A stretch of DNA of 64,000 nt from Gp6-AA40 sp036274155 (GTDB lineage: Bacteria > Acidobacteriota > Vicinamibacteria > Vicinamibacterales > UBA2999), in assembly GCA_036274155.1 (NCBI GenBank), contig DASUGH010000041.1, positions 1 to 64,000 on the forward strand. The letters run 5' to 3'. Positions within the stretch are counted from its first letter, which is position 1. Each line of letters opens with the position of its first letter. Shown here piece after piece: positions 57,562 through 64,000 of the stretch. Under the pieces are notes generated by a model. The model was not told the DNA's origin and ran no database searches. It saw only the letters and a list, made by a program, of their open reading frames with translations. Position numbers and translations under genes: made by a program.

Positions 57562-58554
57562 CTACGCGGGCAGCGGACGCCGGACACGCGACGTCCAGAT
57601 GCGGCCATCGAGCCAGTAGTGGCACAGCAGTCCGCTCACCAGGAACGGCCCCAGCCATTCCGAGTCGATTTGCTGACACAGGGCCCAGCTGCCGAGGCCA
57701 ATCAGCGGCCAGAGCGCAAAAGACGCGAGCAGGCGCAGCTCGCCGAAGGAATCGGCGATCCGCTCCCGCCCGGAGCGCCTGGCCATCGCATAGGTGAAGT
57801 AGAGATATTGCACCTCGTGGTGCACCGCCAGCACGAGGATGAACGACACGCTCCACGCGCCCACCACGTAGGCGCTTCCAAACGACAATGCCTGCGCCGT
57901 CACCAGCCAGCGTTCGCCGGGATGGACCTGCTCGCGATGCCGCGCTGCAAACAGCAAGTACGCGATGACGGACGCCGCTGCCACCGTGCCGAGCACGTGG
58001 AGCACTCCGGGATCGAGCTCGAGGCCGACGTACTGCTCTCCCTCGTGAAGTGGCGAGGTGCTGGTGAAGTAGAGCACGCCTGCAACCATCGGCGCGTAGA
58101 TGGCCACGGTGAAGAGACGACGGTGCCACGCCGACACCGGTCCACCCATGCGCGCCTGGTAGTAGCGCGCAATCCCGAAGTTCTGACGTCCCCTGTGCCA
58201 GGCGCCCAGATGCAGCGCGGCAGTGGTCACGACGATCGGGTGGCCGCCGAACATCAGCGCATACGTCAGCACCAGGATCGCGGCCGGCATGACGACGACA
58301 TCGAACGGGATGCGGCGCCAGAGGCGGCCGCGCACGATGGCGTCGTAGGTTGCCCCCAGGTGGAGCTCGGAGAGCAGCAGGTCGGCGGTGTCGAGCTCAC
58401 GGTCGCCGTGCCACTGCAGGACGAGGGCCATCCCCACCAGCAGCACGCCGCCACCGGCGCACGCCAGCCAGAAGTCTCCGGCCCTGGAGATGAGCCACGT
58501 GCCCGACGCGGTCCGCCGAGGGGGCCAGGCCAGGGCACTGGTGATCGTGGTCAT
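57562..58554 (-). CDS. Multi-pass membrane protein with conserved histidines (unknown)
   Basis: A 330-residue membrane protein with about eight helices (FWLACAGGGVLLVGMALVLQ, VVVMPAAILVLTYALMF, IYAPMVAGVLYF, GTVAAASVIAYLLFAA, VVGAWSVSFILVLAV and others). Histidines lie in or near the membrane: LLSELHLGATYD, ALHLGAWHRGRQNFGIAR, VLAVHHEVQYLYFTYAMARR and LLCHYWLDGRIW. This suggests a metal-dependent membrane enzyme. No family is recognised with confidence. ATG 58554. Confidence 0.7.
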   Translation of the reverse strand: MTTITSALAWPPRRTASGTWLISRAGDFWLACAGGGVLLVGMALVLQWHGDRELDTADLLLSELHLGATYDAIVRGRLWRRIPFDVVVMPAAILVLTYALMFGGHPIVVTTAALHLGAWHRGRQNFGIARYYQARMGGPVSAWHRRLFTVAIYAPMVAGVLYFTSTSPLHEGEQYVGLELDPGVLHVLGTVAAASVIAYLLFAARHREQVHPGERWLVTAQALSFGSAYVVGAWSVSFILVLAVHHEVQYLYFTYAMARRSGRERIADSFGELRLLASFALWPLIGLGSWALCQQIDSEWLGPFLVSGLLCHYWLDGRIWTSRVRRPLPA

Positions 58555-58573
58555 GCGCCTGCTGCGTTGGTTT

Positions 58574-58599
58574 CAACCGAGCTGAAGCTCGGTTCTGCG
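58574..58599 (-). repeat. Single inverted copy of the 26-bp REP-like element
   Basis: An exact copy in the reverse direction, between the membrane protein start and the end of the frameshifted secreted gene, one base before that gene's stop codon. Confidence 0.88.
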
Positions 58600-58600
58600 A

Positions 58601-59658
58601 TCACCTCGCCCGATCGGGACCGTTGACCTGCTGGAACACGCGCTCGGGCGGCGGCAACCCTTTCTCCTTCGCCTCGGCGGCGGCCTTCTCGTAGGCACGC
58701 TCGGCGGTCAGCGCGTTGCGCATGGCGTTGTTCCCCTCGTGGCAGCCGTATTCGTAGATCTCGTAGCCTGGCTGGCTCGTGATCGTCATCCGCATCGTCC
58801 ACGGCTTCGTGAAGGTCTCGGGATCGTCGACGCGGATCTCGTAGTCGATCATCTGCGGGTCGATGCGTGTGAAACGCTCGACCATGCGCAGCTTCTCACT
58901 GTGGCGGGCACCGCCGACGGCGGTGCGGTCGGTGAAGTTGCGCGACTCGATGACGAGCGTGTCGCCCTCATAGTGGCCGCGCGAGTCGCCCATGAAGAGG
59001 TGAATGCCCTCGCCGATCGGCGGACGCCCATCGAGCGGAATCACGCGCGTATCGTGAACCATCTCGTAGCTGATGACGACCGTATCTGGCGTCTGGATGA
59101 TGCGGGCGCCGTTTCCATACACCGCCGGCATGATCGAGCCGATCGCGCCGCGCGTGATACAGCGGTCGTACAGCGAGAAGTCCTGCACTTTCTCCCACGG
59201 TCCGACGCCGAACGATCCTTGTCCGCCCGGCCGCGAGCGGGCCGCCGCCGTGAGCGCCGGCACCCGGCCGTCTGGCGGATCGATCACCATGGACGTGTAG
59301 CTGAAGGAGCGGGTGCCCTCTTCGTTGCGAAACGTGCCCGTCCTGGCGTCGTCGACGTCGCGCGCGGACTGGCGCTGTTTCGCGTATCGCGCGAACTCCT
59401 CATCGGTCATGTGGCCCGCGTTCCGTATTGCGCAGGACGCGACATCGGGACGCCGCGCATGTCGTCGGTCGTCCACACGCCTTCGAGATCGGGCTGGCCC
59501 CACGCGTTGCGCGGCGCCTTCCAATGCGGGTTGGCCCGTTTGGCGGCCATCGCGTCGGCCGACCCCTCGGCTTGCGCCATCGCCGGCGGCACCGACAGCG
59601 CCATCAACGCCGCGGCCGTTGCCACCGCACCCGAAAAGACGCGAACGGAAAAGCTCAT
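58601..59658 (-). pseudogene. Frameshifted secreted protein of the partner family
   Basis: The start (ATG 59658, MSFSVRVFSGAVATAAALMA, a signal peptide, then GQPDLEGVWTTDDMRG) is in one frame and ends at a TGA at 59407. The rest (MTDEEFARYAKQRQSARDVD to the end, 58601-59460) is in another frame and carries the family core: GHYEGDTLVIESRNFTD, LRMVERFTRIDPQMIDYEIR, DDPETFTKPW. One base change of length near 59405-59425 would restore a full-length protein of about 350 residues. It is either a recent pseudogene or a sequencing error. Confidence 0.75.
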
Positions 59659-59997
59659 TGGCTCGCTCCGGCTCGAAAAAGGTTCCAACACTTTACGACG
59701 AATCGCCTCGCCAGGGCGTGCCTGTCGACTCAGGTAGCATCCGCTGACACACACCATGCCGCTGTCGGTCGGTGAGCGCCTCGGTTCCTACGAAATCGTG
59801 GTTATCGTGGCGGGAAACCCATCCTGCGTCGAGGCGCCTCGGCGCGTGGGTCGTCAACGAGCCCAATCTCGGGCCGTGCAAGCTCGTAGCCGGCTCGAAT
59901 CGGGTTGATCACGGCGAGCCGCTCGATCGCCTCGAGGCACGATCCTTGTCATCCATCAAGGCATAGATCCCACAGCCCCGCGTGACATGATGCTCGG
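59659..59997. other. Intergenic stretch with a kinase-start remnant
   Basis: Apart from the kinase fragment at 59756-59803, the 340 bases between the frameshifted gene and the PagL-like gene hold no convincing frame. The region between 59804 and 59997 has no family match, good ribosome site or repeat of known kind. Confidence 0.55.
59756..59803 (+). pseudogene. Fragment of a Ser/Thr protein kinase start
   Basis: The 16 codons MPLSVGERLGSYEIVV match the usual first residues of acidobacterial PknB-like kinases, which continue with a Gly-rich loop. Here the match stops after EIV and no kinase sequence follows. It is a remnant left by deletion or a fusion of the leader to intergenic DNA. Confidence 0.5.
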
Positions 59998-60597
59998 ATG
60001 ATCGTTCGGATTCCGACAGCATTGGTACTGCTTGTCTGCTCGTCTTTGATTTCCTGCGTGACACTCGCCGCGCAGACGGCGCCGCCGGAGCAGCCCGCGG
60101 AGGCCCCAACGTCGCCTGGCCGCATCGGCTTCGAGGTCGCGGCTGGAACCGCGTTCGAAGTGTTCCCCCCCGGCGGCCGTGCGACCCAGCGCGCCGTGCT
60201 CGGTGCCCCGGCGCTGACTCTCAGGGTGGGCTCGTGGCTCGAATATGCCGTCGAGGGGCACCTCTCCCGCCACGTGACGCCGGTCACCGGAAACGTCTTC
60301 GGCATCGTCCCCTTCGCTTTTCGAGTGCACACCGTAGGAAGAACACCCGTTCATCTCTCGCTCGGCGCCGGCCAAGTATGGACGGATCTGGCCGGAATCC
60401 GCGGCGTCGAGCAGCGCCGGAACTTCATCACGCAGCTCGGGGCGGGCATCGCGAGGGTGCGTGCCAACGGTTCCGCCGTATCGCTGGAGGCCCGCTTCTT
60501 CCACTTGTCGAACCTCCGCGCGGCCCCGCCGAACCTCGGGATGGAAATGGTCTCGGTGCTCGTGGGATATGCGTTCTCCAAACACCGGATTCATTAA
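59998..60597 (+). CDS. PagL-like acyloxyacyl hydrolase (lipid A deacylase family)
   Basis: A 199-residue exported outer-membrane beta-barrel protein. A signal peptide is followed by amphipathic strands (IGFEVAAGTAFEVFPPGG, VGSWLEYAVEGHLSRHVTPV, GIVPFAFRVHTVGRTPVHLS). The PagL motif is FFHLSNLRAAPPNLGMEM (His-x-Ser-Asn with a downstream Glu), the catalytic triad of lipid A 3-O-deacylases. It probably trims LPS. ATG 59998. Confidence 0.78.
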   Translation: MIVRIPTALVLLVCSSLISCVTLAAQTAPPEQPAEAPTSPGRIGFEVAAGTAFEVFPPGGRATQRAVLGAPALTLRVGSWLEYAVEGHLSRHVTPVTGNVFGIVPFAFRVHTVGRTPVHLSLGAGQVWTDLAGIRGVEQRRNFITQLGAGIARVRANGSAVSLEARFFHLSNLRAAPPNLGMEMVSVLVGYAFSKHRIH

Positions 60598-60706
60598 AAA
60601 TCGTCTCGTCGACACGCCGCGATCGCCCGCGACGGATTAGCGGCGGCTGTCGCTTGTTGTCAGGGATGCAAGACTCTATGATGGCCAGGTTTTACGAGCA
60701 GGGTCG

Positions 60707-63094
60707 ATGACGACACGCGCGGTCCGATCGGTCGTGGGGGTCGCTCTCGTCGGCGTCCTCGCCAGCATCCTGGCGGCACGCGCGTCGACGCAGAGTCCTG
60801 CGGCGACTCACCGGGCCACGATCGACCAGTACTGCGTCACCTGCCATAACGAGAGGCTGAAGACCGGCGGCCTCGCACTCGACACGCTGGACATCGCGAG
60901 CGTCGGCAGCCACGCGGAGACCTGGGAGAAGGTCGTCCTGAAGCTGCGTGTCGGTGCCATGCCGCCGCACGGGGTGCGGCGGCCGGACGCCGCCGCCACC
61001 GACAGCCTGGTTGCATGGCTCGAAGCCGGGCTCGATCGCGCCCACCCGCCGACGCCAGGGCGGCCGACGCTGCGGCGACTCAATCGCGCGGAATACGCCA
61101 ACGCCATCCGCGATCTCCTCGGCCTGGACGTCGACGTCGCGTCGCTGCTGCCGCCCGATGTTTCGGCGTTCGGCTTCGACAACGTCGCCGACGCGCAGGG
61201 CAGCTCACCGGCGCTGCTGCAGGCCTACCTGGCAGCGGCGCGGAAGATCAGCGCCGTCGCGGTCGGCGATCCGCGCGTTGGCGTCGGCAGCGAGACCTAC
61301 TCCGCCCGCCAGGATCTGTCCCAGGACGTACACCTCGAGGGACTGCCGCTCGGAACGGTCGGCGGTCTTCGCGCGCGCCACACGTTCCCGGTGGACGGCG
61401 AGTACGAGTTCCAGGTGCGTCTCTTCCGCACCAATCTCAGCGCCATCCGCGGGCTCGAGGATCCGCAGGAGCTCGACCTCTCCCTTGACGGACAGCCGAT
61501 CCTCCATGCCGCAATCGGCGGCGAAAAGGATCTGATCGCGCTGCAGACCAATCCCACTGATACCTCCGATGCGCTCGAGGCATCGCGGCTGCGCATCCGC
61601 CGGTTCGTCGCGGCCGGCCAGCGCGATCTCGCGGCAGCGTTCATCGAGAAGACCTCGCCGCGCTTCGAGACCAATCGGCTGCAGCGCTTCGTTCGCGACT
61701 TCGCGAACCCCTTCGATGCCGAGGGTGCGCCGCATGTCCAGTCGATAACGGTGATTGGCCCGTTTACGGTGAAGACGGGCGGCGCTCCGCCGAGTGCGAG
61801 CGTGACCACCTGCCGTCCCGGGGCGGCGCTCAGCGAGGAGGCGTGCGCGAAGAGGATTCTCGCCGCACTTGCCGGCCGCGCCTACCGCCGGCTTCTGCCG
61901 AACGGTGAACTGGACGACCTGCTCGAGTACTACCGTCAGGGCCGGGCGACCGGCGGCTTCCGCGACGGTATTCAGTTCGGCCTGCGCCGGATCCTCGCAA
62001 GCCCATCGTTCGTCTTCCGGCCCGAGTCCGAGCCGCCCTCGATACCCGACGGCGAGGCGTATCGCATCAACGACTTCGAGCTCGCCACTCGCCTCTCGTT
62101 CCTCTGGTGGAGCAGCTTGCCGGACGAGACGCTGATGCGCCTGGCCATCGAGGGCCAGTTGAAGAAGCGTGACGTGCTGGCGACCGAGGTGCGGCGGATG
62201 CTCGCCGATGGCCGCCGATCGGCGTTCGTCGGTAATTTCACCGGCCAGTGGCTGCAGCTGCGCAACCTGCGCGGCAAGGCACCGAACTCGGATCTCTTCC
62301 CCGATTTCGACGACAACCTGCGCCAGGCGTTCCAGCGGGAGGCGGAGCTGTTCTTCGAGAGCATCGTTACCGAAGACCGGAGCGTGCTCGATCTGATCAC
62401 GGGAGACTACACGTTCGTCAACGAGCGCCTGGCACGGCACTACGGCATCCCCAACGTCGTTGGAAGCTGGTTCCGGCGCGTGCCGCTTCGCGACGAGGCG
62501 CGCCGCGGCATCCTCGGAAAGGGAGCCTTCCTGCTCGTCACGTCGCATCCGACGACCACATCGCCCGTGCTGCGCGGCAAGTGGGTGCTCGAGAACATCA
62601 TCGGATCGCCGCCGCCGGCGCCACCCGGCGACCTCGACACGGCGCTCAAATCCGATCCTCCGGGGGCGCCGCCGAAGACGATGCGGGCGCAGATGGAGCG
62701 ACATAGAAACAACCCTGCGTGTGCCAGCTGCCACCAGGTCATGGATCCGATCGGCTTCGCCCTCGAGAACTTCGACGTCGTCGGCGCCTGGCGCACGCAC
62801 GACGCTGCGGGCCTGCCGATCGACGCAGCCGGCGCGCTGACCGATGGGACGAAGGTCGAGGGCGTCGCCGGACTTCGCACCGCGCTGCTGAGGCGGCCGG
62901 ACGTGTTCGTACAGACGTTTACCGAAAAGCTGATGATTTACGCGCTCGGGCGAGGGCTGACGTACGAAGACATGCCGCAGGTGAGAAAGATCGTAGGGGA
63001 CGCGGCTGCAAAGGGGTATCGTTTCTCAGCGCTGGCCCAGGGGATCGTGGACAGCGTGCCCTTTCAGATGCGCATCGCGGATCGAAGACGGTAG
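60707..63094 (+). CDS. DUF1592/DUF1588-type multidomain protein with a haem-binding start
   Basis: A 795-residue exported protein. The signal peptide is followed by a cytochrome-c-like domain with QYCVTCHNERLKTGGLALDT (CVTCH) near residue 40, then RRLNRAEYANAIRDLLGLDV (DUF1587), RIRRFVAAGQRDLAAAFI, RAYRRLLPNGELDDLLEYYR (DUF1595), DFELATRLSFLWWSSLPDE (DUF1592), VLRGKWVLENIIGSPPPAPP (DUF1588) and NPACASCHQVMDPIGFALEN with a second CASCH (DUF1585). This family is common in planctomycetes and acidobacteria and usually sits next to a DUF1552 gene, as here. It may be part of an extracellular polymer-degrading system. ATG 60707. Confidence 0.9.
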   Translation: MTTRAVRSVVGVALVGVLASILAARASTQSPAATHRATIDQYCVTCHNERLKTGGLALDTLDIASVGSHAETWEKVVLKLRVGAMPPHGVRRPDAAATDSLVAWLEAGLDRAHPPTPGRPTLRRLNRAEYANAIRDLLGLDVDVASLLPPDVSAFGFDNVADAQGSSPALLQAYLAAARKISAVAVGDPRVGVGSETYSARQDLSQDVHLEGLPLGTVGGLRARHTFPVDGEYEFQVRLFRTNLSAIRGLEDPQELDLSLDGQPILHAAIGGEKDLIALQTNPTDTSDALEASRLRIRRFVAAGQRDLAAAFIEKTSPRFETNRLQRFVRDFANPFDAEGAPHVQSITVIGPFTVKTGGAPPSASVTTCRPGAALSEEACAKRILAALAGRAYRRLLPNGELDDLLEYYRQGRATGGFRDGIQFGLRRILASPSFVFRPESEPPSIPDGEAYRINDFELATRLSFLWWSSLPDETLMRLAIEGQLKKRDVLATEVRRMLADGRRSAFVGNFTGQWLQLRNLRGKAPNSDLFPDFDDNLRQAFQREAELFFESIVTEDRSVLDLITGDYTFVNERLARHYGIPNVVGSWFRRVPLRDEARRGILGKGAFLLVTSHPTTTSPVLRGKWVLENIIGSPPPAPPGDLDTALKSDPPGAPPKTMRAQMERHRNNPACASCHQVMDPIGFALENFDVVGAWRTHDAAGLPIDAAGALTDGTKVEGVAGLRTALLRRPDVFVQTFTEKLMIYALGRGLTYEDMPQVRKIVGDAAAKGYRFSALAQGIVDSVPFQMRIADRRR

Positions 63095-63111
63095 ACACGG
63101 CCGGAGACGCC

Positions 63112-64000
63112 ATGTTCATCACGAAGATTGCGCTGCCGCGCCGGACGTTCCTGCGCGGCCTCGGGGCCACGGTGGCACTGCCATTTCTCGACGCCATGGT
63201 GCCCGCCGCCACCGCCCTCGCCCAGACGGCGGCGGCACGTCCGTCGCGGTTCGGCTTCATCTACGTCCCGCATGGCGCGGACATGGCGTCGTGGACGCCG
63301 ACCGCCGCCGGCGCCGGCTTCGACCTGTCGCCGACCTTGAAAGTGCTGGAGCCGTTCCGCGATTCGATGGTCGTCATCAGCAATCTCAAGCGCGCCGGAG
63401 GACAGGCCGAGATGCACGCGGCCGCCGCGAGCGGATGGCTCAGTGGCGCGGTGCCCAAGCGGACGGAAGCCGAAGACCTTGCCTGCGGAACGTCGATCGA
63501 TCAGGTGCTGGCCAGGCAGGTCGGGCAGTCGTCGCCGTTTCCCTCGCTCGAGTTCGCCACCGAAGACTTCACCGGCTACGTCGGCGGCTGCACGCCGGGA
63601 TTCAGCTGCGCGTACCACGACTCCATCGCCTGGGCGTCGCCGACGACGCCGCTGCCGATGGAGATCAATCCACGGGTGGCCTTCGAGCGGCTGTTCGGCG
63701 ACGGTGGATCGGACGCGCGGCGCCGCCGGAACCTGCGCGAGGATCGGAGCATCCTCGACGGAATCCTCAGCGACATGCGCGCTCTCCAGGCGCGCCTCGG
63801 TGCCCATGATCGTGCGCGCGTCGATACCTACCTCGAGGACGTGCGCGAGATCGAACGTCGGATTCAGCGCAACGGGGCCCAGCAGCGCGCCGACGTCACC
63901 ATCGACAAGCCGCTCGGCATTCCCGACTCGTTCGAAGCCCATGTCGGGATGATGACCGACCTGATGAGCGTCGCCGTGCAGACGGAGCTGACGCAGGTCG
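63112..64000 (+). CDS. DUF1552 family protein, Tat-exported (cut off by window end)
   Basis: The frame from ATG 63112 is open to the end of the window (296 codons). The Tat signal is PRRTFLRGLGATVALPFLDA. After it come FGFIYVPHGADMASWTP, MVVISNLKRAGGQAEMHAAA and IDQVLARQVGQSSPFPSLEF, the DUF1552 pattern. It follows the DUF1592 gene by 17 bases, its standard partner. The last third is missing. Confidence 0.9.
   Translation, partial: MFITKIALPRRTFLRGLGATVALPFLDAMVPAATALAQTAAARPSRFGFIYVPHGADMASWTPTAAGAGFDLSPTLKVLEPFRDSMVVISNLKRAGGQAEMHAAAASGWLSGAVPKRTEAEDLACGTSIDQVLARQVGQSSPFPSLEFATEDFTGYVGGCTPGFSCAYHDSIAWASPTTPLPMEINPRVAFERLFGDGGSDARRRRNLREDRSILDGILSDMRALQARLGAHDRARVDTYLEDVREIERRIQRNGAQQRADVTIDKPLGIPDSFEAHVGMMTDLMSVAVQTELTQV

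Overview
The window is about 65% GC and reads as a soil-type acidobacterium, most likely Vicinamibacteria. The main evidence is a DUF1592-type haem protein followed by a Tat-exported DUF1552 protein at the right end, several DUF6152-type secreted proteins with their large secreted partners, many secreted esterases and hydrolases with signal peptides, and a broken copy of the acidobacterial 'MPLSVGERLGSYEIV' Ser/Thr-kinase start. This placement is inferred from gene content; no rRNA or tRNA gene was seen.

Layout. 1-4.4 kb: a short G-rich tandem repeat, a secreted esterase, and a two-gene sulfur unit (persulfide dioxygenase-rhodanese, then a sulfite-oxidase-like Mo enzyme). 4.4-20.8 kb: a large cofactor region for tetrahydromethanopterin (H4MPT) and methanofuran, the C1 carriers of methanogens and methylotrophs. 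A seven-gene minus-strand operon holds pterin dehydratase, a DHPS-like enzyme, pabB, pabA, a class IV aminotransferase/lyase, DUF447 and beta-RFAP synthase. Next come an SDR, mfnB, a fused mfnF-mfnE gene preceded by a toxin-antitoxin pair, a HisA-like protein, and a second minus-strand operon of mch, an ATP-grasp ligase, a CitG-like protein and a PTPS/QueD homologue. Mch is itself a C1-transfer enzyme, so the region covers use of the cofactor as well as its synthesis. fae, mtdB and fhc genes are not in the window. DUF6152 and its partner gene interrupt the region at 12.6-14.0 kb.

20.9-39.9 kb: mixed genes. These include a beta-propeller protein, an OmpH-like protein, a NarL/NarX-type two-component pair, a P450, DUF4419, a tannase/feruloyl-esterase family protein, a PPC-domain protein, a run of small secreted proteins including a DUF6152 fusion, a cytochrome P460-like protein, and small DinB/DUF1801 proteins.

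40.0-46.4 kb: an apparent operon for meta (4,5-) cleavage of gallate or protocatechuate type compounds. It holds a LigJ-like hydratase, an SsuABC/TauABC-type transporter, a LigB-like extradiol dioxygenase and two adjacent RraA/LigK-like aldolases. The tannase-family gene 10 kb upstream could supply gallate or ferulate.

46.4-64 kb: rlmA, an amidase, a serine hydrolase, a sugar-phosphate-isomerase-like protein, hydrolases, a PagL-like outer-membrane deacylase and the DUF1592/DUF1552 pair. This part also holds several decayed genes: a CotH-like gene with an internal deletion, a frameshifted secreted protein and a kinase start fragment.

Intergenic space carries at least three kinds of non-coding repeat: a 26-bp palindromic REP-like element (10 copies), a GTCCGCC hairpin, and 165-200 bp MITE-like inverted repeats with CTAG/CTAA ends, three of which abut or form TAG stop codons of neighbouring genes.
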